Source of the DNA: Paraburkholderia fungorum
GTDB lineage: Bacteria > Pseudomonadota > Gammaproteobacteria > Burkholderiales > Burkholderiaceae
Direction: 5' to 3'
DNA length: 64,000 bases
Assembly (NCBI RefSeq): GCF_003610895.1
Contig: NZ_MCAS01000016.1
Coordinates: forward strand, 1-64,000
The stretch's first letter is position 1. Each line of letters opens with the position of its first letter. A model generated the notes under the pieces. That model did no database searches and was not told where the DNA came from. It worked only from the letters and a program-made list of their open reading frames with translations. Positions 33,750-42,720 of this stretch are shown here, in pieces. The translations under genes and the position numbers were made by a program.

Positions 33750-35495
33750 ATGAACGAACGCCATCACCCGAATTGGCCGCCGTACGTGCCAAAGCATCTG
33801 ACGCTGCCCGAAACCAATATCTTCTACAACGCCGAGGTGTCGGCGGCCCGCTTTCCCAACAAGCCGTTCATCGTTTTCTACGACACGCCGGTCACGTTCG
33901 CCGAGTTCAAGGACGAAGCCGAACGCGTCGCCGGTTTTCTTCAGCAGGCGTGCCACGTCAAGGCGGGCGACCGCGTGCTGCTTTACATGCAGAACAGCCC
34001 GCAATGGATCATTGCGTACTACGGAATTCTGCGTGCGAACGCCGTCGTGGTGCCGGTCAACCCGATGAACATGAGCGGTGAACTGGCGCATTACGTCGAG
34101 GACAGCGGAGCGACCACGATCATTGCACCGCAGTGTCTGTTCGCGAACGTCGAACCGCTGATCGGCACGGGCCCGGGGCGGGGCATCGAGCATGCAATCG
34201 TCGCGACGTATAGCGACTACGTGAAGGGAGCATCGTCGATTCCCGTGCCGGAACTGGTGGCGGCGCCGCGCAAGACGTTCGATATTCCGGGCGTTACACC
34301 GTGGCGCGAGGTGCTCGAACAGCGTATTGCGCCGGGGCCGCTCACCACGGGTCCAGACGACCTGTGTGTGATGCCGTACACGTCCGGCACCACCGGCAAA
34401 CCGAAGGGCTGCATGCACACGCACCGCAGCGTGATGAGCACGCTGCTCGGCGGTTGCGCGTGGTTCTCGGCGCCGTCGGACGGCGTGTATCTATCGGTAT
34501 TGCCCCTGTTTCACGTAACGGGCATGCAGGGCGGCATGAACAGCGCGGTCTTCTCCGGTGCAACCATCGTCGTGCTGCCGCGCTGGGATCGGGAAGCCGC
34601 TGCGCTATGCATGCAGAAATATCGCGTGAGCGCGTGGCAGTCGATCACGGCGATGATGGTCGATTTCCTGTCGAATCCGAAGCTCGGCGAATACGATCTG
34701 TCGAGCCTGACCGGCGCGCGTGGCGGCGGCGCGGCGATGCCCGAGGCGATTGCCCAGAAGCTCAAGTCGCTAACCGGGCTCGATTACGTCGAAGGTTACG
34801 GCATGTCCGAGACGATCGCCGGCACGCACATCAATCCGCCGCACCGGCCAAAGCCGCAATGTCTCGGCATTCCGGTGTTCGACGTGGACTCGCGCGTGAT
34901 CGATCCGGTCACGCTGGAGGAACTTGCGCAAGGCGAAACTGGCGAGATCATCGTGAGTGCGCCGCAGGTGATGCGGGGTTACTGGCGTAATCCCAAGGCG
35001 ACTGAAGAAGCGTTTATCCAGCTCGAGGGCAAGCGCTTCCTGCGCACCGGCGACCTCGGTCATATCGACGAGGATGGCTATTTTTTCATGACGGACCGGC
35101 TCAAGCGCATGATCAACGCATCGGGTTACAAGGTCTGGCCCGCGGAGGTCGAGGCGCTCATGTACCGGCATCCTGCGATTCACGAGGTATGCGTGATCGG
35201 CGTGAAGGACGCGAAGCGCGGCGAAACCGTCAAGGCGCTGGTGGTGCCCGCCGCGGCGCAAGCCGGCAAGATCAGCGAGCAGGAGATTATCGACTGGGCG
35301 CACGAACAGATGGCGTCTTACAAGGCGCCGCGCATCGTCGAGTTCGTGACGTCGCTGCCCAAATCGGGCAGTGGCAAGATTTTGTGGCGCAAGTTGCAGG
35401 AAGAGGACGCAGCGCGCACGGCCGCAGCCAGTCAGAGCGCTAGCAGCGATGGCAGCCACGGTGCCGGTGGCGGCACGGGAGGGACTTCATCATGA
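33750..35495 (+). CDS. AMP-forming acyl-CoA ligase
   Basis: 581 aa. The P-loop YTSGTTGKPKGCMHTHRS is near residue 210, GYGMSET (A5) and TGDLGHIDEDGYFFMTDRLKRMINASGYKVWPAEVE (A7-A8) follow, and LPKSGSGKILWRKL carries the catalytic Lys (A10). It belongs to the long-chain or medium-chain fatty acid CoA ligase group; the C-terminal 35 residues are a Ser/Gly tail. It activates a carboxylic acid in the cytoplasm for the dehydrogenases of this cluster. AGGAGACGCCT precedes ATG 33750. Its stop overlaps the next ligase start by 4 nt. Confidence 0.93.
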   Translation: MNERHHPNWPPYVPKHLTLPETNIFYNAEVSAARFPNKPFIVFYDTPVTFAEFKDEAERVAGFLQQACHVKAGDRVLLYMQNSPQWIIAYYGILRANAVVVPVNPMNMSGELAHYVEDSGATTIIAPQCLFANVEPLIGTGPGRGIEHAIVATYSDYVKGASSIPVPELVAAPRKTFDIPGVTPWREVLEQRIAPGPLTTGPDDLCVMPYTSGTTGKPKGCMHTHRSVMSTLLGGCAWFSAPSDGVYLSVLPLFHVTGMQGGMNSAVFSGATIVVLPRWDREAAALCMQKYRVSAWQSITAMMVDFLSNPKLGEYDLSSLTGARGGGAAMPEAIAQKLKSLTGLDYVEGYGMSETIAGTHINPPHRPKPQCLGIPVFDVDSRVIDPVTLEELAQGETGEIIVSAPQVMRGYWRNPKATEEAFIQLEGKRFLRTGDLGHIDEDGYFFMTDRLKRMINASGYKVWPAEVEALMYRHPAIHEVCVIGVKDAKRGETVKALVVPAAAQAGKISEQEIIDWAHEQMASYKAPRIVEFVTSLPKSGSGKILWRKLQEEDAARTAAASQSASSDGSHGAGGGTGGTSS

Positions 35496-37048
35496 CATGG
35501 CTCGAAGCACTAAGCGACGAACCGTTCGTTTGCATCACCGACATGCTCCGCCGCTTCGCAAACGAACGCGCTGAGCATGCGGCGTTGATCTGTGACGGCA
35601 AAATCGTGACTTATGCCGCGCTGGACGCACAAGTGGATCGCTTTGCCGCCGCATTGCAGCGTGACGGCATCCGGCCTTGCGATGCGATTGCGTTGTGCGC
35701 GGGCGCCTCGGTGGAATACGTCGTGGCGTTTCTCGGCGGGCTGCGCGCGGGGGCGGCGGTGGCGCCGCTCGCGCCATCGTCGAGCGCGGCGAGTCTTGTC
35801 AGCATGATCGGCAATTCGGGTGCGCGGCTGCTGTTTCTCGATGCCGGCGTGAAGCGTCTGCTCGAACCGGTGGCCGGCGAGATCAGCGCCATTCCCGTCG
35901 CGCTCGATGCGCACACGGGCAGCACCGCGCTTGAGACGTGGCTCGCGCCCAAGGGCGCCAGGCCTGAAGGCGTGACGATCGATCCGGCGTGGCCGTTCAA
36001 CATCATCTATTCGTCTGGTACCACGGGTACGCCGAAAGGCATCGTGCAGTCGCACGGCATGCGCTGGGCCTATGCGGCACGCAGCATTCAGCGCGGCTAC
36101 GGGCCTGACGCCATAACGCTGATTTCCACACCGCTGTATTCGAACACGACGCTCGTGAGTTTCATGCCGACGCTGACGTTCGGCGGTACGGTCGTGCTGA
36201 TGCCGAAGTTCGAAGCCACACGCTATCTGGAGCTGGCGCAAGGGCACCGCGTCACGCACACGATGCTGGTGCCGGTTCAGTATCAGCGCCTGATGGCGCA
36301 TCCGGATTTCGACCGTTACGATCTCGCGAGCTTTCAGGCCAAGTTCTGCACCAGCGCGCCGTTCGCGGCGAGCGTGAAGGCGGACGTGGTACGCCGCTGG
36401 CCCGGCAAGCTTACCGAGTACTACGGCATGACCGAAGGCGGCGGCTCATGCCAGTTGGAGGCCGACGAATTCCCCACCAAGCTGCACACGGTCGGCAAAC
36501 CAGCGGAAGGTCACGATATCCGTCTGATCGACGAACTCGGCAATGAGGTGGCGGCAGGCGAGGTGGGCGAAATCGTCGGCCATTCGCCGGCGATGATGAC
36601 CGGCTATTACCGCCAGCCGGACAAGACTGCCGAGGCAGAATGGCATGACCCGAGCGGCAAGCGTTTCATCCGCACGGGCGACATGGGACGCTTCGATGCG
36701 GACGGATTTCTGACGCTGCTCGATCGCAAGAAGGACATGATTATTTCGGGTGGCTTCAACATCTATCCGAGCGATCTTGAAGCTGAACTCAGCTCGCATC
36801 CGGACGTCGCGGATGTGGCCGTGGTGGGCATGCGCTCGGAGCAATGGGGAGAGACACCCGTCGCCTTCGTGGTGCGCCGGGCGCATGCAGCGATCGACGC
36901 CGACACACTGCTTGCCTGGGTCAATGCGCGGCTGGGAAAAATGCAGCGGCTATCCGCGCTGATTTTCATCGATGTCTTGCCGCGCAGTCCGATCGGCAAG
37001 GTGCTGAAACGGGAGTTGCGCGAGCAGCACGATCCCGCCGCGCGCTAA
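35492..37048 (+). CDS. AMP-forming acyl-CoA ligase (second)
   Basis: 518 aa. P-loop YSSGTTGTPKGIVQSHGM, A5 EYYGMTEGGG, A7-A8 RTGDMGRFDADGFLTLLDRKKDMIISGGFNIYPSDLE, and A10 Lys in LPRSPIGKVLKREL. It resembles the shorter 4-coumarate/fatty acid-CoA ligase-like group and is clearly not a recent copy of the first ligase. ATGA overlap with the preceding gene means coupled translation. Two different ligases in tandem suggest that two acids, or an acid and its degradation product, are activated by this pathway. Confidence 0.92.
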   Translation: MTWLEALSDEPFVCITDMLRRFANERAEHAALICDGKIVTYAALDAQVDRFAAALQRDGIRPCDAIALCAGASVEYVVAFLGGLRAGAAVAPLAPSSSAASLVSMIGNSGARLLFLDAGVKRLLEPVAGEISAIPVALDAHTGSTALETWLAPKGARPEGVTIDPAWPFNIIYSSGTTGTPKGIVQSHGMRWAYAARSIQRGYGPDAITLISTPLYSNTTLVSFMPTLTFGGTVVLMPKFEATRYLELAQGHRVTHTMLVPVQYQRLMAHPDFDRYDLASFQAKFCTSAPFAASVKADVVRRWPGKLTEYYGMTEGGGSCQLEADEFPTKLHTVGKPAEGHDIRLIDELGNEVAAGEVGEIVGHSPAMMTGYYRQPDKTAEAEWHDPSGKRFIRTGDMGRFDADGFLTLLDRKKDMIISGGFNIYPSDLEAELSSHPDVADVAVVGMRSEQWGETPVAFVVRRAHAAIDADTLLAWVNARLGKMQRLSALIFIDVLPRSPIGKVLKRELREQHDPAAR

Positions 37049-37145
37049 GAGGATGACTAGCGCGATGTAAGTGCGCGGAGTAAATGTGTGGCGTGAGCGC
37101 GCCACGACATCTGACTGGATGCACCAACGGGAGACGGGACAAGGC

Positions 37146-38051
37146 ATGGACAATTTTGCAGGCAAGGTCGCGGTGATCACCGGCGCCGGATCCGGATTCG
37201 GCCGCGAGTTCGCACGGCTCGGCACGAAACTGGGCATGCGCCTCGTGCTCGCGGATGTGCAACAGGACGCACTCGACGAAACGTTCACTGAAGTGAGTGC
37301 GGCCGGCGCGCAGGCAATCGCACGCCGTGTGGATGTGGCGAAAGGCGAGGAGGTCGACGCACTGGCGCGCGCCACGCTCGACGCCTACGGCGCCGTGCAT
37401 CTCGTCTTCAACAACGCCGGCGTGGGCGGCAGCGGCGGGCTCGTGTGGGAGAACACCGAGCGTGACTGGCAATGGCTGCTCGGCGTCAACCTGTGGGGCG
37501 TGATTCACGGCGTGCGGGTTTTCACGCCGCTCATGCTTGAGGCCGCCAAACGCGACGCCGGCTATCGCGGGCACATCGTCAATACGGCGTCGATGGCGGG
37601 CATGCTCAATCCGCCGATGATGGGCCCGTACAACGTGTCGAAACATGCGGTGGTGTCGCTGACCGAATCGCTGTATCAGGATCTTTCGCTGGTCACGCAG
37701 CAAGTGGCGTGCTCGGTGCTGTGCCCGTACTTCGTGCCGACGGGGATCGCGAAAGCGCATCGCAACCGGCCCGCCGAACTGGCTAACGACACACCGCCGA
37801 CCTTATCGCAACGCGTATCGCGCGTGATGAGCGAGAAGGCGGTGAGTTCGGGAAAGGTGAGCGCGCAAGAGGTCGCGGGCATGGTGTTCGATGCGATCCG
37901 CGAAGAGCAGTTCTACATCTTTTCGCATCCGCACGCCTTAGGCGGCGTGAAAACGCGTGCCGAGGATATCGCTATGCCGCGCAATCCGACCGATCCGTTT
38001 GCCGAGCGGCCTGAGGTGCGTGCGCAGATTATCGAGGCATTGAAGGGTTAA
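37146..38051 (+). CDS. short-chain dehydrogenase/reductase (second)
   Basis: 301 aa. TGAGSGFG, NNAGVGGSGG, the Ser in IVNTASMAG, and YNVSKHAVVSL form the SDR active site. The extra C-terminal 40 residues (FYIFSHPHALGGVKTRAEDI) are typical of a longer SDR subgroup found in beta-oxidation-like clusters. ATG 37146 is chosen at the start of the Rossmann fold; ATG 37119 is an alternative. It is the last gene of the plus-strand series. Confidence 0.9.
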   Translation: MDNFAGKVAVITGAGSGFGREFARLGTKLGMRLVLADVQQDALDETFTEVSAAGAQAIARRVDVAKGEEVDALARATLDAYGAVHLVFNNAGVGGSGGLVWENTERDWQWLLGVNLWGVIHGVRVFTPLMLEAAKRDAGYRGHIVNTASMAGMLNPPMMGPYNVSKHAVVSLTESLYQDLSLVTQQVACSVLCPYFVPTGIAKAHRNRPAELANDTPPTLSQRVSRVMSEKAVSSGKVSAQEVAGMVFDAIREEQFYIFSHPHALGGVKTRAEDIAMPRNPTDPFAERPEVRAQIIEALKG

Positions 38052-38063
38052 TTAAGTTAGTCG

Positions 38064-38087
38064 GGAGCCGGCGGACGCACCGGCTTC
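38064..38087 (+). terminator. weak hairpin after the SDR
   Basis: AGCCGG (38066-38071) pairs with CCGGCT (38080-38085) with an 8-nt loop. No T run follows, so it is a weak or Rho-assisted end at best. It lies 13 nt after the SDR stop codon. Confidence 0.4.
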
Positions 38088-38149
38088 ATAAAGAGGCTTC
38101 AGAGACGCGTGATCCGAAGCGTGCGGGCAATCGGAGGCACAAAGGTACT

Positions 38150-39067
38150 TCAACTGCCACCGGTGAACGCCCGAGGTTCCATGAACGTATGCCGGAAGTA
38201 CTCGCGCACCGCATGCATCGCGGGGCTCAACTCGGCATTTCTGCGCCACGCGAGACCCACGCTCATCGGCGGCACCGGGTCGCGTAGCAGCATGGTCTCG
38301 ATACGCCGGCCTTCCAGCGACCAGGGGCGATACACCATGTCCGACAGGATCGCCACGCCGCTTCCATTTGCCACCATGCTGCGCACCGCTTCCACAGACG
38401 ACGTGCGGAGTTTCACGTTCGGCCGGTACGGCGTCTCGTTCCAGTAGCGCAAAGCGGTAAACGCCGCTTCGTCGACGGTCAGCATTACGAATGGTTCGGC
38501 GGCAACGTCCGCGAGTGTGACGTTCTCACGCTTGAGCAGCGGATGTTGCGCGCACAACCACAGGCGACGAACCGAATGAATCACGGGCTCAAGCACCAAT
38601 TCCGGATTCGCAACGTTCGAGGTGAGCAGCACCGCCATGTCATATCGCTCCGCGATCAACCCTTCTTCGATCGATTCCCGGTTCAATTCGTGTAGCTGGA
38701 TGGTGAGCCGCGGATAGAGCGTGTTCAGGCGCAGCAGGTGATGCGGCAGAAAATAGCCGAGCACGGTGTAGCTCGCCGCAAGCGTCAGGGTGCCCGTGAG
38801 CGTGCTTTCGAGGTTCGGAATACGCATTGCCTCGTCCACCGACGACAGGATCGTGTACGCCTGATTGAGAAACCGCCGCCCGGTATTGGTCAGCGTCATG
38901 CCGGAAGCGGTACGCATGAACAGTTGCGTGCCGAGGCTGTCTTCCAGCTCCTTGATGGCATTGGTCACCGCCGACTGCGAAATCGTCAGTTGAATGGCCG
39001 CCTGCGAAATCTGGCCAAGTTCAGCGGTGGCGACAAAGTATTTCAGCTGCCGGAGGGTCAAGGCCAT
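38150..39067 (-). CDS. LysR-family regulator of the PxpA/carboxylase operon
   Basis: 305 aa. The winged helix is at residues 1-60 (LTLRQLKYFVATAELGQISQAA, ISQSAVTNAIKELEDSLGTQLF) and a periplasmic-binding-like effector domain follows. ATG 39067 is preferred; the longer frame from 39103 would run through its own operator-like palindrome. It is divergent from pxpA (272 bp apart). A perfect GATATTGC-N5-GCAATATC palindrome lies 20 bp upstream, the usual LysR arrangement for autoregulation and activation of the divergent operon. Confidence 0.92.
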   Translation of the reverse strand: MALTLRQLKYFVATAELGQISQAAIQLTISQSAVTNAIKELEDSLGTQLFMRTASGMTLTNTGRRFLNQAYTILSSVDEAMRIPNLESTLTGTLTLAASYTVLGYFLPHHLLRLNTLYPRLTIQLHELNRESIEEGLIAERYDMAVLLTSNVANPELVLEPVIHSVRRLWLCAQHPLLKRENVTLADVAAEPFVMLTVDEAAFTALRYWNETPYRPNVKLRTSSVEAVRSMVANGSGVAILSDMVYRPWSLEGRRIETMLLRDPVPPMSVGLAWRRNAELSPAMHAVREYFRHTFMEPRAFTGGS

Positions 39068-39086
39068 GAGGGTCACCCGAAAAAAT

Positions 39087-39107
39087 GATATTGCTCTGCG
39101 CAATATC
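39087..39107. promoter_or_regulatory. LysR-type operator palindrome
   Basis: GATATTGC (39087-39094), TCTGC, GCAATATC (39100-39107). The arms are perfect and contain the T-N11-A pattern of LysR-type sites (ATTGC-N5-GCAAT). It lies 20 bp before the LysR start and about 230 bp before pxpA. Confidence 0.65.
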
Positions 39108-39233
39108 TTACCCTTCGAAAATGATCAGAAACGGGTCCGGCGCTTCCATCCTTTACCCATAGGCTGCGCAGCCGCTTTCCTCCGTCCGCGCGCGCCGTAG
39201 AAGCTATCGAAAAAACAGATAACGTGCCATATA

Positions 39234-39249
39234 AAAATAGAACTATTTT
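39234..39249. promoter_or_regulatory. AT-rich perfect palindrome before pxpA
   Basis: AAAATAG-AA-CTATTTT, 7-bp perfect arms, about 90 bp before the pxpA start. The preceding CATATAAAAATAG stretch could include a -10 element, in which case the palindrome would cover the start of transcription. Function unknown. Confidence 0.4.
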
Positions 39250-39338
39250 GGCGTCCGGCGAGCGGATAACGTTCATCTGAATCGATCTGGTTGGCGTCCT
39301 TCAAGCCGGCCAGGCCGTTGACCCAGGAGAGATCAAGC

Positions 39339-40118
39339 ATGAAAAAGCACAGCGTCGACTTGAATTCCGACATGGGGGAGGGGTTCGGCCCGTGGCGGAT
39401 CGGCGATGGCGTCGATGAGGAAATCATGCCCCTCATCAGCTCAGCCAACATCGCGACGGGGTTTCACGCAGGGGACCCAAACATCATGGCGCGCACGGTG
39501 CAACTTGCGAAGCAGGCAGGTGTTGGTATTGGCGCGCACCCGGGATTTCGCGATCTGGTGGGTTTTGGCCGCCGCAATATCACCGAGACGCCGCAGGCGC
39601 TCGTCAACGACATCATCTTCCAGCTCGGCGCGCTCCGCGAATTCGCACGCCTTTATAACGTCAGCGTGCAGCACGTGAAGCCGCACGGGGCGCTTTACAT
39701 GCTCGCCGCGCGCGACGAGGACCTGTCGCGTCTGCTGGTCGGGGCGCTGCAGACGCTGGATCCAACGCTGCTGCTGTATTGCATGGAAGCTTCGGTGACA
39801 TACCGGATCGCACGCGAACTCGGCCAGCCGGTGATCCGCGAGTTCTACGCCGACCGTGATTACGATCGTAGTGGTTCGATCGTCTTTACCCGGCACGTTG
39901 GGCGACTCGATCCGGCGCAGGTGGCCGCGAAAGTCCTGCGCGCCTGTGTGGAAGGACGGGTGAGCACAGTCGACGGCGAAGACATCGATATCGAATTCGA
40001 CTCTGTCTGCATTCATAGCGACACGCCGGGCGCACTCAAGCTCGTCGAGGCCACGCGCGCCACCCTGACACATCACGATATTCGTGTGGCAGCGCCCTTA
40101 TACCCAGTCGCCCGCTAA
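39339..40118 (+). CDS. pxpA: LamB/YcsF family protein (5-oxoprolinase subunit A-like)
   Basis: 259 aa, the usual length. SVDLNSDMGEGFGPW at the N-terminus holds the conserved acidic residues. SSANIATGFHAGDP, GIGAHPGFRDLVGFGRR and VQHVKPHGALYN-type segments carry the His/Asp residues of the polysaccharide-deacetylase-like fold. In the PxpABC 5-oxoprolinase this subunit opens the lactam ring after activation. AGGAG lies 9 nt before ATG 39339. It heads an operon with a biotin carrier, a biotin carboxylase, PxpB, PxpC and a permease. Confidence 0.93.
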   Translation: MKKHSVDLNSDMGEGFGPWRIGDGVDEEIMPLISSANIATGFHAGDPNIMARTVQLAKQAGVGIGAHPGFRDLVGFGRRNITETPQALVNDIIFQLGALREFARLYNVSVQHVKPHGALYMLAARDEDLSRLLVGALQTLDPTLLLYCMEASVTYRIARELGQPVIREFYADRDYDRSGSIVFTRHVGRLDPAQVAAKVLRACVEGRVSTVDGEDIDIEFDSVCIHSDTPGALKLVEATRATLTHHDIRVAAPLYPVAR

Positions 40119-40154
40119 TCGCAGTGACCCAAAAAAGACTTGAGGAGCATACCC

Positions 40155-40397
40155 ATGGCATTACACGATATTGTTAGCCCCTTGCCGGGCACGTTCTACC
40201 GGCGTGCGTCGCCGGAGGCCGCGCCTTATGTCGAGGCCGGCGTGTCCGTCGAAACCGGTGCCGTGGTCGGGCTCGTCGAAGTGATGAAGCAGTTCAACGA
40301 TGTCGAGACGAACGTGGCTGGCTGCGTCACCGAAATTCTGGTCGAAGATGGCGAGCCGGTCGATGCCGGGCAAGTGTTGATGCGGATCGAAGGGTGA
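40155..40397 (+). CDS. small biotin carboxyl carrier protein
   Basis: 80 aa consisting of just one biotinyl/lipoyl domain. The biotinylation site is EVMKQ, with the acceptor Lys at residue 45, close to the canonical E(A)MKM. It begins ALHDIVSPLPGTFYRR and ends DAGQVLMRIEG, the paired strands of the hammerhead fold. GAGGAG lies about 7 nt before the ATG. It would shuttle carboxybiotin from the next gene's product to an acceptor. The absence of the Ala/Pro-rich linker of AccB argues against a fatty-acid role. Confidence 0.93.
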   Translation: MALHDIVSPLPGTFYRRASPEAAPYVEAGVSVETGAVVGLVEVMKQFNDVETNVAGCVTEILVEDGEPVDAGQVLMRIEG

Positions 40398-40402
40398 ACC
40401 CG

Positions 40403-41845
40403 ATGAACATCTCGAACAAGGACGGCTCCGCGCAGACGTTCTATCAGCCGAAGCGAATCCGCACGGTACTGGTCGCCAATCGCGGCGAGATTGCCGTGCG
40501 TGTGATCCGCGCAGCACACGAACTGGGTATGCGGGCGGTCGCGGTGGTCAGCGACGCCGATCGCGACAGCCTTGCCGCGCGCATGGCCGACGAGGCCATT
40601 CACATCGGCTCCGCTCATGCGGCGAAAAGCTACCTGAACCCCGCGGCGATTCTCGCTGCGGCACAGCAGTGCGGGGCGGATGCCATTCACCCGGGATACG
40701 GTTTTCTCTCGGAGAATGCCGCATTTGCGGCGCAAGTCGAGAACGCCGGCTTGATCTTTGTCGGCCCCTCGTCGAATGTCATTGCGACCATGGGCGACAA
40801 GGCAAAGGCGCGAGAAACCGCGCAGCGCGCTGACGTCCCGACAGTTCCTGGTAGCAACGGCGTTGTCCTGTCGCTCGGCGAAGCGCGCGAGATCGCAGCA
40901 AGAATTGGCTACCCGGTGATGATCAAGGCAGCGGCCGGCGGCGGTGGACGTGGCATCCGGGTGGCGCACGACGCTACGCAACTCGACACCGAATTGCCCT
41001 TGGCGCAACGCGAGGCCCAGGCGGCGTTCGGCAACGGTGGCGTGTATCTCGAACGCTTCATTGCACGCGCCCGGCATATTGAAGTGCAGGTGCTTGGCGA
41101 CGGCAATGATGTTGTCCATCTGTTCGAACGCGAGTGCTCGTTGCAGCGGCGTCGCCAGAAAATTCTGGAGGAGGCGCCGTCGCCATCGCTTACGCCGGCA
41201 TTGCGCAATGCGTTGTGTATGTCCGCGACGCGGCTTGCGAAGCAGGTGGGTTATCGCAGTGCCGGAACGCTGGAATACCTGTTCGACGAAACGCGCGACG
41301 AGTTCTACTTCATTGAAATGAATACGCGTATTCAGGTCGAGCATCCGGTGACCGAGGCCATCACCGGGATCGATCTGGTCCGCGAGACACTGCGTATCGC
41401 CGATGGCGAACCGTTACGTTTCAGCCAGAGCGACATCGCGATGCGTGGCGCCGCGCTCGAATGCCGGATCAACGCTGAGGACCCCGAGCAGGATTTTCGT
41501 CCGAACCCGGGCCGCGTCGATGAACTGGTCTGGCCGGCGGGCCCTGGCGTGCGCATCGATTCGATGCTTTACCAAGGCTACGCCGTACCGCCATTCTACG
41601 ATTCGCTACTCGCCAAGCTGATTGTCTTCGACGAAAGCCGGCCTGCAGCGCTCGCACGGCTCAAGCGGGCATTGAGCGAGTTGCGTATCGGCGGCATCAG
41701 GACCACGGCGACGCTGCACCGCGCATTGCTTGACGACGCCGAAGTTATCGCTGGCCGCTACCACACCAATTATCTCGAAGCATGGGTAACAGACTGGCGC
41801 GCCAGACAGATGGCAGCCGCGGCCGGGAACGAGGAGGCGGCATGA
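40403..41845 (+). CDS. biotin carboxylase subunit
   Basis: 480 aa, AccC-like. VLVANRGEIAVRVIRAA is at residues 22-38, then HPGYGFLSENAAFA, the ATP-grasp Gly loop KAAAGGGGRGIR, ECSLQRRRQKILEEAPSP, and EMNTRIQVEHPVTE with the catalytic Arg/Glu. AAGGG lies 8 nt before ATG 40403, which beats GTG 40394. It carboxylates biotin with ATP and bicarbonate. No AccA/AccD or PccB-type carboxyltransferase is in the operon; PxpB and PxpC, homologous to the transferase part of urea carboxylase, are instead. Confidence 0.94.
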   Translation: MNISNKDGSAQTFYQPKRIRTVLVANRGEIAVRVIRAAHELGMRAVAVVSDADRDSLAARMADEAIHIGSAHAAKSYLNPAAILAAAQQCGADAIHPGYGFLSENAAFAAQVENAGLIFVGPSSNVIATMGDKAKARETAQRADVPTVPGSNGVVLSLGEAREIAARIGYPVMIKAAAGGGGRGIRVAHDATQLDTELPLAQREAQAAFGNGGVYLERFIARARHIEVQVLGDGNDVVHLFERECSLQRRRQKILEEAPSPSLTPALRNALCMSATRLAKQVGYRSAGTLEYLFDETRDEFYFIEMNTRIQVEHPVTEAITGIDLVRETLRIADGEPLRFSQSDIAMRGAALECRINAEDPEQDFRPNPGRVDELVWPAGPGVRIDSMLYQGYAVPPFYDSLLAKLIVFDESRPAALARLKRALSELRIGGIRTTATLHRALLDDAEVIAGRYHTNYLEAWVTDWRARQMAAAAGNEEAA

Positions 41846-42720
41846 CGATCCGATACACATTCGGCGGCGACGAGTTCATCTTCGTGGAGATCAGCGAAGA
41901 CATGTCGCTCGAAGCCTTCTTCACGGGTACGGCGATCACGCGCGAACTGCAGCGCCGCAAGGTGAACGGTGTGACCGAAATCTGCCCGGCCAACGCCTCA
42001 TTCCAGGTTCGCTACGATCCCGATGTGATCGAGCCGGATGAGCTCCTCGCGCTGCTCAAGCGGATAGAAACGGAAGTTGCCGGCGCGACGGAACTGGACC
42101 TCGCGACGCGCATCGTCGAGATACCCGTGCTTTACAACGATCCATGGACGCACGAGACGCTGATGCGTTTTCGTGAGCGCCATCAGGATCCCACTTCGAC
42201 CGACCTCGAATACGCGGCACGGATCAATGGAAAGAAGGATGTCGAGGACTTTATCGCAGCGCACGCCGGCTCCCCCTGGTTCGTCTCCATGGTGGGCTTC
42301 GTAGCCGGGTTGCCGTTCATGTTCCAGATGGTCGAACGTGCCCGTCAGTTGCAGGTGCCCAAATATCTGCGGCCCCGTACCGACACACCCAGGCTGACGG
42401 TCGGCCATGGTGGTTGCTTCGGCTGCATCTACTCGGTGCGTGGCGCGGGGGGCTATCAGATGTTCGGCGTGACGCCCGCACCGATCTTCGATCCGGCACA
42501 GCGTCTGGATTACCTGCGCGACTTCATGGTGTTCTTCCGCCCCGGCGATATCGTCAAGTTCAAGCCGGTCGATCGCGATACGTACGACAAAGCCGTGGCC
42601 GCCGTCGATGCAGGGACTTTCTCATTACGCGTGCGCGACGTGAATTTTTCGCTCGGCGCGTTTTTGCGCGACCCCGAAGCCTACAACCGCTCGTTGATCG
42701 AGGTGCTCAATGCCGACTAG
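41842..42720 (+). CDS. pxpB: PxpB/KipI-like subunit (allophanate hydrolase subunit 1 domain)
   Basis: 292 aa. The AHS1 domain motifs are IVEIPVLYNDPW, GSPWFVSMVGFVAGLPFMF, LQVPKYLRPRTDTPRLTV and GGYQMFGVTPAPIFDP. ATGA overlap with the carboxylase gene gives coupled translation. In urea amidolyase the AHS1 and AHS2 domains sit in the carboxylase half, between the biotin carboxylase and biotin carrier domains; in PxpABC they handle the lactam without biotin. Here biotin subunits are present, pointing to the carboxylase role. Confidence 0.93.
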   Translation: MTIRYTFGGDEFIFVEISEDMSLEAFFTGTAITRELQRRKVNGVTEICPANASFQVRYDPDVIEPDELLALLKRIETEVAGATELDLATRIVEIPVLYNDPWTHETLMRFRERHQDPTSTDLEYAARINGKKDVEDFIAAHAGSPWFVSMVGFVAGLPFMFQMVERARQLQVPKYLRPRTDTPRLTVGHGGCFGCIYSVRGAGGYQMFGVTPAPIFDPAQRLDYLRDFMVFFRPGDIVKFKPVDRDTYDKAVAAVDAGTFSLRVRDVNFSLGAFLRDPEAYNRSLIEVLNAD

